This document shows, one piece after another, positions 1 through 11,777 of a DNA stretch of 64,000 nucleotides. Made by a program: the position numbers and the translations under genes. Positions within the stretch are counted from its first letter, which is position 1. Each line of letters opens with the position of its first letter. This stretch comes from Capitulum mitella (lineage: Eukaryota > Arthropoda > Thecostraca > Pollicipedomorpha > Pollicipedidae): the NCBI GenBank assembly GCA_030062745.1, contig CP099842.1, forward strand, positions 29,637,307-29,701,306, written 5' to 3'. The notes under the pieces are model-generated. The model had not been told where the DNA came from. It saw only the letters and a program-made list of their open reading frames with translations, and did not search any database.

Positions 1-1667
1 GACACCAGAGGAAGCCTCCGCCGGGCCGTTTAGTTCCGGGCCAAATATTCAAAGTTGCGCCGACAGAATGTTCCGTTTAAACCACGGTGATTTATAGTTT
101 CCTCCAGGGGAGTGGAAAACTTTATTCGTAGGACGTGCGATAGACATGCAAATAGCTCGTTCCTCGCAAACCGGATTCATAAAGTTTTCGGTCGAGAGCA
201 ACATGCCCCCGTCGGCCAATAAGAATAAAGGAACAATAACACGAGGCCCCACCGTTTCCCTCTGTCGCACATTTCATGCCACCTCGCCTGCGGCAATTTA
301 TTTCTGATTGTCAGGACGATTATTTCGGTTACCACAGTGATTATCGACAAAAAGATGAAAGGAGCCAATAAACTTTCGTGTAGACCAGTTGACAATTTCA
401 TCAACTTTGACTATTGCGTGAATTAATGACTTGGAGGAGTGCTGCAGGAAGACTTTGACTAACCTCTATTGCGGCCGTAAGATTCCTTGTTGAACCAGTT
501 TTTTCAGACTTTATGGATAGACTGAACTGCATAAGTAAGTTAACAGTAGCAGGAATATTGCGCACATGTACCCGTTACTGCGTACGTTTTTGTACATATC
601 GTCGTATACGAGTAAAACGTAATCTTGTAAGGGCAGATGCATTTTTGGGAATTTCTTTGCAGACAGCATGACTGGGCTGCAATACAATTTTACAAAGTTG
701 TGGTTATGGCCGCCCACCTGCCATGCCCTATGCCGGGCTTCTTCACTCATATTTGCAGACATATTCTGCTTACTTTTTTTCAAAATGGAAATTAAAGACC
801 CAAATCGGAAGCCCTCGGTCCACTTCATAAATGTCTTCTCCCAAAAACGCTTGACTCAAGTGTGAAGGTAAAATGACTACACTTCGCTACATACTAGGCC
901 AAGGATCGTCTGCCATTATTCCATGCACCCGCTAATGGAAAGCTGCTGGAGAGAAACGGCTCAGTTAATGATCCTCTGCTAACGCCTCTATATCAATATG
1001 TATCTCGGCATATCTCCGTAACGGACCACCGCAGGCTGAAGCTAGCCCGGAGGAGCCTCCGGAGGGCGGTAGGTTTTTGCACAGTTTTTTGCCGGGAGGA
1101 GATTGAACACTGGATGCCTTCCAGCTGCGGCAGCAGCCGTATAACGGGGGCCCGGCAGACCATTTGCACGGCCTCAGAGGGCTGCATTGGTCGGTCACTG
1201 TCGCGGAGATTCTGGTTATTCGAGCTGCCAAACCGAAGGCAAGATGATAGTGGGAGACGCACCAACCATTTTCAAACGGTCACGTTTTCCGATATGTCTT
1301 TTTTCGTCGCCACAGAACATCGCATTGCCCTAGAAAGAGGCACCGCGGTAATTTTGTGGCAGGTACATTTCGCCACCTTCTTGGTTGCACATAGAAGTAT
1401 TGACCTACGCACTGCAAAGTCGCTGACAGCGTTTCAACGCTTTCAGTACACCTTTAAAAATATTTTGTTCCTTGGAGCTGCCCGTAACTGTCCGCGAGCT
1501 TCAACTTCGCCCAAACATGTTTCGTCCATTCGTGAGAAACCCAGCTTTTCCTGGGATGCAAGTTGTTTGCGTACACAGTTTTGCCAAAATCCCGGGAGCC
1601 GATAAAGACCCTTTTATCTTCGTTACGTCTCGTCTGGCGTTCTCCATAACTCAGTGATCTTACGTCG
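1..1667. other. Intergenic; nothing recognised
   Basis: Several short frames, the longest 163 codons at 1114-1605, show no motif, codon bias or splice context that I can support. Confidence 0.4.
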
Positions 1668-2882
1668 TTAACCCTATTCCCGGCAGGGGGGCGGAATCCG
1701 CCCCCCTCGGGTTTTTTGCTTGCCAATTACAGGCTTTTTAACGCAGCTTCACGAAACTTGGTCACTTTTCCTAGCTATTCCTTCTACGTGCCGTGACAAA
1801 ATTTCAAAATTCTATTTTGCTCAGGGGCGGAACCAGGCAACGTTTTTGGGAGGCATCTCAGGTCATTTTTGGCGATGTTGAGGGTAAAAGGAAAATGTCT
1901 GCCAAAAACAGAGTTTTTAAAATAGAACTTAAAACTTTATATGAATGTATAGCTAAATAGTTGGGCAATGTGCATATATAATTTTGTTTATCTGAGGTCA
2001 CTTTACAAGGTCAGGTCGAGGTCAAAAGTCAAAATTTGTTTTTTTCGCTATAATTTCGGCGCCATCTTTTTAAATGCCAAACCCGCAATACATATGACGT
2101 AGAAGGGTGCCCTCTACTTGTGTACCAAGTTTCAGCTTGATATCAGGTCGGGTCACGGAGCTATGACCTAAAATGTCAGTGCGCGTACCCTATATCGCAA
2201 AAGCCAAAAAATGAATTTTTTGGAATAGAGTGAATTTAATCGATTAAAAACGTTTACAGATAATATTGAATGCACACGACATCATTCCAGGTGACCCCAA
2301 GGTCACTGGAGGTCATTTAAGGTCAAAGGTCACAAGTTGATCTGAAGAACGTGTGACCATGACAGTTCCCCCTTTTTTATGTCCCTGGAACCGCCTATGC
2401 TAACATTATACAAACATTGTAATGCGATTTGTACTTCTTTAGCATAACATGACTAGCAGAAGCTAAAAAAGTGTTTTGGCCTCTTTTGTTCATTCAGTTA
2501 TTAGAAAACTAATCCCCCTATTTTGGAAACCCTGTGAACGCCCATGAATTTTCTCAAAATTTCAAATTTGCATACCCATGGTAAAAGCCCTATCTATAAT
2601 CTCTCGATTGATGCCAGTTTCATCGAAATCGGTTCATAAACAACGGAGTTATAAGAAGTCAAAAAGTACCCCCCATTTTGACATTTTTGCCCCCCTGTAT
2701 CCACAAATTTCAAAATTTTGAAAATTTTTTTCCATAAAAATGTAGTTCACGTCACGGCAAATCGATTGCCGTTTGTTGCGATGAAATCGGATAAGTAGTT
2801 CTCGAGATCTCAGGGGGGGGCCGAATCCGCCCCCCCTGCCGGGAATCGGCCATACCGTCTAGCCCTCCAGGAATAGGGTTAA
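1668..2882. mobile_element. TTAA-flanked MITE, family A (piggyBac-like), 1215 bp
   Basis: Bounded by TTAA at 1668-1671 and 2879-2882, with terminal inverted repeats CCCTATTCC / GGAATAGGG. TTAA target duplications with tips beginning CCC are characteristic of piggyBac-type elements. Each end carries a near-terminal palindrome of a G-run and C-run around GGAATCC (near 1686-1705 and 2813-2836). The right end has about 30 extra bases between tip and palindrome. No transposase frame is present, so it is non-autonomous. The interior is AT-rich with many AGGTCA half-sites. Confidence 0.75.
2300..2332 (+). promoter_or_regulatory. Four ordered AGGTCA half-sites (DR4-DR4-DR1) inside MITE family A
   Basis: Exact AGGTCA hexamers start at 2300, 2310, 2320 and 2327, giving direct repeats with spacings 4, 4 and 1. 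The last pair, AGGTCAAAGGTCA, is a perfect DR1. AGGTCA is the classical nuclear-receptor half-site, and DR1 and DR4 are bound by RXR/USP-, HNF4- or TR-type receptors. The match is seen directly; binding or function is not shown. Confidence 0.4.
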
Positions 2883-4172
2883 ATTCTAGCTTGAATTGTT
2901 TGTTAAATTCTAGCTTGAATTGTTAAATTTTAGCTTAAAATGCTTTAACTTACGCCTCAATAACTACTTTAGCACATCTTTAAGAGGCGCATGCTGTTGT
3001 CAAGCATTGCACGCCATAAATTCAGAGCGCTTGTTGAATAACGGGCCATGATAAAACACCGATTAGACAGACCCTTTTCACCAGTCATGTAGCCAGGTTT
3101 CATTTCGGCTTACTGATGCAAGTGCTACTGTCATAGATTTAAGCTGCAACTGAATTCATGGCAAATGTTACACCAAAGGTACTGCGTATTCCCCAGACCG
3201 AAGAGGTCCTTTGCCATGTCGCCTCCTATAAGATAAATCTTCCCCATCTCGCGGTGTTCGTTAGACAGACCGTCGGCCGTCACGCATGTCACGGGGCAGC
3301 ACGCCGCGACGTCGAACAGGCGTGACGTAGCGTTCAGCAAGGCTGCCAAGGACCCAGACGCGAGAAAGCGGGGCCGTCCGAGATTAGGGGTAGACATTGT
3401 GGCTCTCGCTTTCACATGGACCGTTTTTATGCATCAGTTGATCCTAATCATTTCGCTCTGTCGTTTAGCTATGTACACTCTATCGCGCTCGCGCGCACGC
3501 GAGGGCGAGGGGCGCACGCGTGGAAGAATGAAGTGACAGCCAGTTCCAGCCGAGTGTTTTTGTGCGTGCTGTCCTCGAACGCGACCGCTCAGTCGTTCTT
3601 ATCGCGTCACGAACAACCGTTTAACTTATGACGATTAGTTGGTCTTTAGGTCACCCAAACGACCTCCTTTGGTGACGTCTTTGGAACAAACGTCCGTGAG
3701 ATGCGATTGGTAAGATGTCTGGTATGTTTTAGGAGTAGACTGACAGTGGGGATCGTGCCGAATTCCCCAGCCAAAATGCAGATTAGCTCGCTTGTGTTAC
3801 GACTGTTCTTTTTATCACGTTCATCTCTCACCATAACGCGTTCACGGCACCGTTTCCCGAAACTGACATCGCACCGTCGTTTGTGCGCCTCAGTGGCGTC
3901 GCCAATGACCCATGGAGTGTTTTCCATAGAAAGAACGCAGCCGATTGTTTTGGATGCTCTCGTCACGCTCACTTTTGTTGTTCAGACGCCGTGACGTTCA
4001 GACTGGGACTGCTCGGCGCACATTGGATTTGGATGACTAGTTATAGCAAGCCCGCTGCTAGCATACAACACAACCCGGAACCAAAAACGGGCTATATCAG
4101 GTGATGAGCGCCCCGCTCCCCCGTCACTGGCTTGGCGTCACGACACCGGACGTTACGGGGTTGTCAGCGCGT
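2883..4172. other. Intergenic; nothing recognised
   Basis: Unique-looking sequence with short frames on both strands and no recognisable product. Confidence 0.4.
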
Positions 4173-4270
4173 TCTGTCACCGTCACGTGAGCCTGAACGG
4201 ACTCCGGCTCCCCTGAAGCCGCGCTCTGTCACCGTCACGTGAGCCTGAACGGACTCCGGCTCCCCTGAAG
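4173..4270. repeat. 52-bp tandem duplication
   Basis: TCTGTCACCGTCACGTGAGC through CCCCTGAAGC occurs at 4173 and again at 4225, nearly identical. Confidence 0.8.
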
Positions 4271-4911
4271 CGATAAGTCGGAGAGATCACTGCAAGGATC
4301 TCCGGCCCGGGCACAGACCGGGCCTCCGAGCCGCCCCCCTCCCCCCGACTACGCTGGACCCGGACCGTCCGCGCACCCGAACCCCCGAGGACCGGACCGG
4401 ACCGGTCCCGCCGAGTCCCCAGGGACCCAGGCGGAACTAAGCGGTGTTGACTCGGGATCAAAGCGTCCGCTCGGAGCGATGAAAAGCAAACAGCTGGCGC
4501 GGTCGGCGCAGCGGCCGCGCGACCGTTGGAGCCGGCGTCGGACGCCGCCGGGCAGCAGGCTCGGGGCTGCAGAGGTGGCGCCCGCCGAGCGACGATCAGA
4601 GGCGGTGCAGCCACTGCCTTCGATAGACCGCGGGCTGCAGCAAAGTGCGGTGGCTGCCGGACCCTCAGGAGCTGCTGAGCTGCTACCATCTTATCTCCAA
4701 TTGGCTCAATAATGGGCCAATACGCATTGCTGTGTGGGATGCGGAGACATTTCGTGCACTTCTGTGCCTGCATGCATCTTCAGTAGGAATGTGTGAGCCG
4801 TCAAATGAAGAGCAATCTTTTTTATTTTGCAAGGACAAATCGGAAAAGGCACGGTCATATGTTCAACTTCGTATCTCGCCGTGTCGTTCCGACACTGAGA
4901 TTTTAGAAATG

Positions 4912-5162
4912 TGAATCATTGCCCATTTTATTCTGATGGGAAATGACTGTTTGGCTTATTTGATTTAAATAAGAATCAGATAATACAAAAAATAATGCAC
5001 ATAAGAATAAGACATAAAAACAAAAACTGTAGATCGGAAGAGGAAGGACCGATGTCGTATCCGATTGTTGAAGCGTTGCTCCAACAATCGGATTTTCAAA
5101 AGGTGAATAATTGCCCATTGTATTTCAGTGAGCAAGCGATTGTTCGGCAGCTTTGATTTAAA
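4912..5162. repeat. Direct repeat pair with a 12-bp hairpin between
   Basis: TGAATCATTGCCCATT...GATTTAAAT (4912-4968) is repeated at about 5104-5162. Between them ATCCGATTGTTG (5059-5070) pairs with CAACAATCGGAT (5082-5093) around an 11-base loop. Confidence 0.5.
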
Positions 5163-5194
5163 TCTGGACTAGTTGAGAGGCCAGGGGTGCAGAC

Positions 5195-5490
5195 ATTGTG
5201 CTCGACCAATCAGAATCTACTCCGGAATCGACTCCGTTCCGGCCAGTCAGAATCAGAATCGATCCCATTGATAAACGCCGGAACCAGAGGTGGAACTGAA
5301 TCAGGTGGTTGCGTTAGGAATCAGACTTGAATCGATCCCAATGGTTCAGTTCAGTCCAATGGATCATAGCTGAATCGATTCCGGAATTGACTTACTTCGT
5401 TTTGAGTCGCTGTCGGAACCGATTCATTTTTGGAAAACCGCGTTGAATCAGGAACGGAATTGATTCAGCGAGCCTTGAGTCGAATTCGGG
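5195..5490. repeat. Degenerate GAATCGATTCC-rich tract
   Basis: Variants of GAATCGATCCC, GAATCGATTCCGG and GGAACCGATTC recur without a strict period. Looks like a decayed simple satellite. Confidence 0.45.
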
Positions 5491-5569
5491 GTTAATTCCC
5501 CCGAAATGAAATCAAGCTCAAGCAGGGGCGGCGCCATGGATTTTGAGTTGGGGTCAGGATTTTCCAGGG

Positions 5570-5930
5570 GGCCTCCTAGACAAAAGAGCACATCCTCGCA
5601 GGGGGGCCTCCTGATTCATACAGGGGACTGCCCGGTCCAGCAAAGGGGCTTCTTATCCCAAAACAGGGCATTCTGATCCGGAACATGGGCCTACTGATTC
5701 ATAAAAAAGGGCCTCCTGCTCCAAAGCAGGGGCCTTCTGATACACAGAGGGTGACTCTAACCCTGAACAAGAGCTTCCTGATTCATAAAGGGGTCTCTCG
5801 AGCCAGCAAAGGGTCTTCTTTAACACAAAATAGCGCCTCTTCATCCCGAGCACGAGCTGCCTTGATCATAAAGCGGACGTTCTGATCCAGACAAAGGATC
5901 TCTTCATGCAATAATGGTCCTCTTGAACCC
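5570..5930. repeat. Degenerate tandem repeat, about 30-bp unit
   Basis: Variants of GGGGCCTCCTGATTCATA and CAAAGCAGGGGCCTTCTGAT recur roughly every 27-32 bases up to the TTAA of MITE copy 1. Confidence 0.6.
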
Positions 5931-6074
5931 CATTAAGTCGTCCCCGACTGGGGGGGGGGGCAGTTGACTGCCCCCTGAGGTTTTCCTGGGATTGCGAGAG
6001 AACCAACAAACACAGAGTCACGAAACTTTGTGTACCCTTTGCTTCATCAATTTTACATCTTCTTGTCAAAGTTT

Positions 6075-6110
6075 TGACCTCAGGTCACGTCAAGTGCCTG
6101 ACCTAGGTCA
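6075..6110. promoter_or_regulatory. Two everted AGGTCA palindromes in MITE family B copy 1
   Basis: TGACCT-C-AGGTCA at 6075-6087 and TGACCT-AGGTCA at 6099-6110. These are everted repeats of the nuclear-receptor half-site with spacing 1 and 0. Equivalents are kept in the other copies. Function is unknown. Confidence 0.4.
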
Positions 6111-6399
6111 GGCCAAACAGACCTATGTCAAAAAAAGTTTAGCGCCCTCTACCTTTTTCGCAAAACAAGATATCTCAATAATACTTTCAGGGATTAGTGA
6201 ACCATGATAGATGCAACAAATCCGCTATCTCAGATTTTTCGGAATTTTCCATTTCATTGACCTAAGGTCAAGCCCATTTTTAAGACATATCGCGGTTTTT
6301 TTTCGGAAATGGACGGAATATTTCATAACATTTTTAGTGTGGAGTCAAGCAGACATCTAGTTACCGTCATTGGGCAAAGTATCAATGATCTCCAGCCAT

Positions 6400-6417
6400 T
6401 GACCTGAGGTCAGGTCA
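6400..6417. promoter_or_regulatory. Everted AGGTCA palindrome plus overlapping half-site in copy 1
   Basis: TGACCT-G-AGGTCA at 6400-6412 followed by an overlapping AGGTCA at 6412-6417. Confidence 0.35.
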
Positions 6418-7166
6418 CGAATAACTTTAGTGAGCCAAAATGTACCACCGTCAAAATCGGTGATAAATTACTCAGAATGGGTAGAAAATGGCAGAACTAA
6501 CTTGCACAGACGTAAGTAATGCCAGAAACCTCAAAAAGTCCAAAAAAGTACCATATTTTGGAAATAAACAGGCTCTCGCGAATAAAGCTGCGCCAGTTTT
6601 GTAGATTGGTAACTAATGAATTTTGCCAACATTTAAGCATGAGAAACCATTACAAGAACCACAAAGATCAGTCAAATTTACATAGATCGTCTTTTTTCGC
6701 GAAAATCAAGGAACGCTAAAATTAGTTCCCGTCAATTTGGCACCGCGTACGGCAGCGGCGCACACCGACAGCTGGCGGGAGAACTGCCGTGTCTTTAACT
6801 CAACGTTTCGGCGTATATATTGAACAAATCTGGAAAATTAGACGTGTATCGGCATCCGCTGACCTTTACTTGTGTGCTGGTGCCTTTACCTATGCGTTAT
6901 TAGTCACAGCCCTTGAGATTCAGGCCATTTCTCGGTCTCATGCAGTCCGTTATGAGAAAACATATATAGGGCGTAAATTGGCTTACATATTATCTAAAAC
7001 TAAAAAATGAGACCAGTTTCGAGCTCTACTCGTCACAAGCTTTCCAACGGTGTGCTTATTTTTATCGTGCGACCAACCGTTCGTGAGTTAGAGGGGAGGG
7101 GCAGCCAACTGCCTCCCCCTCCAGTCGCCCATGTTCGAAACGGACCGACGGTCGTGCGCGGGTTAA

Positions 7167-7666
7167 GGGCCACCTAACTCAGTCACGGGGGCCTCCTTGA
7201 TCTGAATGTTGATAACATATATGTAGCTACAAAACTTTCATTTAGGGTAAAAGGGGCCTCCCATTTTTTTGGGGGGGGGCAAAACACACTCTTGCCCTCT
7301 TCCCTGCGGGGGTTACTGCTCCCTGTGCCCCCTACGGGATACTTATTTATCCTCTCCTCCTTTGAAATCTCGAAAACAGATGGTTATCGATTTGCCATGA
7401 CGTAAGCTACATATTTACAAAAATATCGTTTGAAAATTGTAAGGGAGGTGGATACAGATGCACAAAACGGTCAGAAAGGGGTATTTTTAACTTGCTGTAA
7501 CTCCGATGTTTTTTTAACTGTTACTAATGATGTTGTATCTAAGAAGTGCAAACCGTATTATTGCATTGTTTGCATTATGTCACGTGAACTTACGACCTTT
7601 GACCTTAAATGATCTTAAATGACATCATGGTCATTTGGAATGACTTTGAGTTTATTTCACGGTGTT
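7167..7666. other. 500-bp spacer between the inverted family B copies
   Basis: AT-leaning sequence with a G-run near 7270 and no recognisable gene. Confidence 0.5.
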
Positions 7667-8885
7667 TTAACCCGCGCACGACCGTCGGTCGGCGACAATC
7701 ACGCCCGACTGAGGGGGGGGGTTTACCGCCCCCGTCTAACTCACGAACGGTTGGTCGCATGATAAAAATAAGCACACCGTTGGAAGGTTTGTGACGAGTA
7801 GAACTCGAAACTTGTCCCATTTTTAGTTTTAGGTAATATGTAAGCAATTTACGTCCTACATATGTTTTATCATAGCCGACTTCATGAGACCGAGAAACGG
7901 CCTTAATCTCAAGGGCTGTGACTAATAGTGCATAGGTAAAGGCACCAGTGCACAAGTAATGGTCCGCAGATGCCGATACAGTCTAATTTCTCAGATTTGT
8001 TCAATATATACGCCGAAACGTTGAGTTAAAGACACGGCAATTTTCGCGCCGGCTGTCGGCGGGCCCGCAGCCGTACGCAGAAAGAAATTAACGGGAATTA
8101 AGTTTAGCGTTCCTTCATTTTCGCAACATAAACCTATCCATGTAAATTTTGTTGATCTTAGTGGTTCTTGTGACGGCTTTTCATGCTTAAATTTTGGCAA
8201 AATTCAGTAGTTACCAATCTACACAATTGCGGGATCTTTATTCGCGAGAGCCTTTCTATTTCCAAAATAGGCATTTTTTTCAAACTTTTTGAGGTTCTTG
8301 GTCTTACTTACGTCTGCGCAACCCAGTTCTGCCATTTTCTACCCATTCTGAGAAATTTACCGCTGATTTTGACTGTGGTACATTTTGGCCCACAACAGTT
8401 ATTCGTGACCAGACCTCAGGTCAATGGCTGCAGGTCATTGATATTTTTCCCAATGACGGTTAACTAGATGTCTGCTTCATTCCACACTAAAAAAGTTATG
8501 AAAAATTCCACCAATTTCCGAAAAAACGACATGTCTTAAAAATGGGCTTGACTTTAGGTCAATGACATGGAAAATTCCGAAAAATCTGAGATAGCAGATT
8601 TGTTGTATCTATTGAGATCACTAATCCCTGAAAGTATTATTGCGATATTTTGTTTTTCGAAAAAGTTACAGGGCGCTAAACTTTTTTGACATAGGTCCGT
8701 TTGACCTGACCTAGGTCAGACATCTGACTTGACCTGAGGTCAAAACTTTGATACAAAAGTGCAAAAATGATAAAGCAAAAGGTACACAAAGTTTCGTGAC
8801 TCTGTGTTTGTTCGTTTTCTAACAATCCTGGAAAAACCTCAGGGGGTGGGGGCGGTCAACTGCCCATCAGTCGGGGGCGGGTTAA
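7667..8885 (-). mobile_element. TTAA-flanked MITE, family B, copy 2 (1219 bp)
   Basis: TTAA-CCCGCGCACGACC at the left and GTCGGGGGCGGG-TTAA at the right, with intact TTAA on both sides. It is the inverted counterpart of copy 1, from which it is separated by 500 bp. Interior blocks such as AGCACACCGTTGG, ACGCCGAAACGTTGAG and ACAAAGTTTCGTGACTC are common to all three copies. Confidence 0.8.
8707..8742. promoter_or_regulatory. Two everted AGGTCA palindromes in copy 2
   Basis: TGACCT-AGGTCA at 8707-8718 and TGACCT-G-AGGTCA at 8730-8742, the positional equivalents of the pair at 6075-6110. Confidence 0.35.
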
Positions 8886-10380
8886 AACGTTTCTAGTTAT
8901 TTGGATTGGCAGTAGGTATTTCTAAAGTCCAGTTTATGGCCGTCGTGATGGAGAGTGCACGTGCAGACCTCACTCGACATCGTATCGATCTGTAGCTTGA
9001 AATACAAGTAGGGAACTTTGCCAACTTTCCCGTTGATAAAGTTCCCGATGCCAACGGGAACTTTCACACGTTCAAAGATGATGCCAGGGCTGTAACGGCT
9101 CAAAATGATTCGTTGACGTCTTTATCCAACATTACCACATTATAAACAGCGCAAGCCATCGCTGGCGATCCCGGTGGTTGGGGTCCGGAGTCTGCCGACC
9201 CCCCCCCCCCCCCACCATATTTGGGGATTTTAGCATTTGGCCTACAATGACTGGAAACAAACGGTCTGAAATCTTCTGGACCTCCCCCACCCCTCCAATA
9301 ATTTTCGGAGATTTCGAGCCATGTCGCAAGCCATGCAATGAAAAAAGTGAAATTTATATGAGCATATTGATGTGCCTCCTGAGACGTGTTCAGAACAGAT
9401 ATGGCGAAACGAAGAAGGTTCAAACCTTGGCTATTACTACATCGTTGCTTTGTATGACAAAGCCCGGTGGTTGCGTTGTCCAACGCGTTATTCAGGAGCC
9501 GTTCCAAATGTTGTGAGCTCTCACGCGGTTGTTGCGTTAGGCCCGTCTGGATTTTTCTCGACTGAGTTGGCTGGTGCAAGACCCCACGACGCACAGATAG
9601 ACGAACCATGGCCAACTGAGCACGTAGCAGTGGCTCCTATGGGGAGAGACCATGGTTTATGATTCCAAGTTTGCGATCGTAAACCAGGATCCCGCTACTG
9701 ACTACCGGTAAGTGCTTGTTTATGCTCCATCCCCTGCAACTGGGACAGGTCTTGTTGCATAATTCATGAGAAATGCTGTACTAAGTGGACCCAAGAACCT
9801 GGAAGCTGGCAAATACCTATTTCTAATCTGGGTGCCTTGCTGTGAAAAAGTAGGCTTTCATAATGTATGTTGCCTATAACTGATTGTAAATAAATGAAAT
9901 TCGCATGATTGCCTATCAGTAATTTTGCAAACGGAACGCAACAACATTAGCGAGATTTGGTATTCAGGCATCTGAAAGAGATCAACCGCTTGGCGGGCCC
10001 AGCCACCGCCACTTCAGGAGAACGGTGCACGCAGCTAATGTCATGAATCACCAGACCCGCGGCGAGGACTCAAAGCCACATCCGTCACAACACCACGCAG
10101 AAAAGAAACTCGGTAGTCAACATGACGGCGGCGCTGACGCAAGAGCGGCCAGACCGCGCCGTCAACGGCCGGCGAAAGCCTAGCGCCTGGCTGCCCGGTC
10201 CGGCGGCACGCGGCCTGTGACGGCGCGCGCGGCGCGCCGTGCAACCGCGCGGCGATCGCGCTGCGTCACCGGCGACGGCGGCGCACGCCCTCAGTCGTCC
10301 GACGGCGGCCCATCGATCACGATCATGGTCCTGTATCGCGCGGCGGCGGCGGCGGCGGCGGCCACAATGGCGCGGCCAGG
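8886..10380. other. Intergenic, with one dispersed repeat
   Basis: Apart from the repeat at 9150-9335 and a GC-rich patch at 10.04-10.38 kb leading into the minisatellite, I see nothing. Confidence 0.4.
9150..9335. repeat. Dispersed repeat related to 12865-12995, with a C15 run
   Basis: Shares ATCGCTGGCGATCCC, GGTCCGGA and a GACTGGAAA-AAAC-GTCTGAAATC-like run with the sequence around 11755 and 12865-12995. It contains fifteen consecutive C at 9199-9213. Likely a short fragment of the same repeat family. Confidence 0.4.
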
Positions 10381-11090
10381 AGAGGTGACGGGGTCTGCCG
10401 GGGCCGGCGCCCTCTCCATCTCCACCGGCCAGGGTGGTGTGGTGAGAAGAGGTGACGGGACACTGCCTGGTTAGGCACACTCTCCATCTCCACCGGCCAG
10501 GGTGGTGTGGTGGGGAGAGGTGACGGGGTCTGCCGGGGCCGGCGCCCTCTCCATCTCCACCGGCCAGGGTGGTATGGTGAGAAGAGGTGACGGGACACTG
10601 CCTGGTTAGGCACACTCTCCATCTCCACCGGCCAGGGTGGTGTGGTGGGCAGAGGTGACGGGACACTGCCTGGTTAGGCACACTCTCCATCTTCACCGGC
10701 TAGGGTGGTGTGGTGGGCAGAGGTGACGGGGCACTGTCTGTTTAGGTACACTCTCCATTTGCACCGGCCAGGGTGGTGTGGTGGGGAGAGGTGACGGAGC
10801 ACTGTCTGGTTAGGCACACTCTCCATCTTCACCGGCTAGGGTGGTGTGGTGGGCAGAGGTGACGGAGCACTGTCTGTTTAGGCACACTCTCCATCTGCAC
10901 CGGCCAGGTTGGTGTGGTGGGGAGAGGTGACGGGACACTGCCTGGTTAGGCACACTCTCCATCTTCACCGGCCAGGGTGGTGTGGTGGGGAGAGGTGACG
11001 GAGCACTGTCTGGTTAGGCACACTCTCCATCTCCGCCGGCCAGGGTGGTGTGGTGGGCAGAGGTGACGGGACACTGCCGAGCTGGTACCC
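10381..11090. repeat. 68-bp minisatellite, about 10.5 copies
   Basis: AGAGGTGACGG recurs at 10381, 10448, 10516, 10583, 10651, 10719, 10787, 10855, 10923, 10991 and 11059, a spacing of 67-68 bases. Each unit includes ACTCTCCATCTCCACCGGCC and GGGTGGTGTGGTGGG. Two early units differ by GTCTGCCGGGGCCGGCGCC in place of CACTGCCTGGTTAGGCACA. Long frames across it are repeat artefacts. Confidence 0.9.
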
Positions 11091-11777
11091 TCTCCCCCGG
11101 CCTGCCAGCGGCTCGGTGGCGAGAAAGGACGGCATCAGCAGTCATCGACTTATCGTAGCCCTCCGCCCATTACTTGGCTGGTTCGTAAGCTTCTCTAGCC
11201 CTACTCATTTGGAGCAGGTGCTCTGTTCAAACAAAGCCTCCCCTACTGACGGCTTGACAGCCCTGAGACATCGTCGAAGAGGCTCCATACTGCTGCTGGG
11301 TCGTTTACTCGCAAAAAGAGTGCATTTCTTTGGGTAGCTTGTATAGCTGACCCCAGGGCCGCGAGCATTACAGCACTGGGTAGCTTCATGCTCCATGACC
11401 GATGAGTAAACCTGCTTACTTCAAGGAAGAGCGTCTTTGGTTCCATAGGACTTTTTCGGCAGAACAGGTCCGTAACGATGTTTCTGCGACTCTTGGCTTC
11501 AGTTTTATTAGCGCCTCGAAGCTAAACAATGTGCAAGCACGGAGCGAAAAAGACCTGTAGACGAGTATGCGGTTTCTCTTGTGCTAATACTATTTGCAAA
11601 GTCATGAACAGAGATTGTACAGTCATGCCAGCTTTATGAGATAAGATTTTCTTCTGTGTGAATGGACTATGTGTGTTTGCAGTCTGCGCCGCGGTTCGGC
11701 GTGCTTTACCTGTAACATGCAAATAACAACGCAAATAAGTGCCTGATCATTGCCAGCATGGCGATCCCGATGTCTTC

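Larger units (their letters stand above)
5933..7166 (+). mobile_element. TTAA-flanked MITE, family B, copy 1 (1234 bp)
   Basis: TTAA at 5933-5936 and 7163-7166. The right tip reads GTCGTGCGCGGG-TTAA, the inverse of the left tip of copy 2. Near-terminal palindromes of G-run, CAGTTGACTG and C-run occur at 5951-5983. The interior is shared with the copies at 7667-8885 and 26829-28053 in the opposite orientation. There is no coding capacity. The left tip has diverged (GTCGTCCCC in place of CCCGCCCCC). Confidence 0.75.

Noticed and set aside
1114-1605. 163-codon frame as a gene
   Set aside because: Mixed composition with no recognisable motif and no splice or codon-bias support; chance length is plausible.
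10085-10696. 203-codon minus-strand frame
   Set aside because: It reads through the 68-bp minisatellite and repeats accordingly.
10381-11090. Possible CRISPR-like array
   Set aside because: The units are contiguous with no unique spacers, and the genome is eukaryotic.
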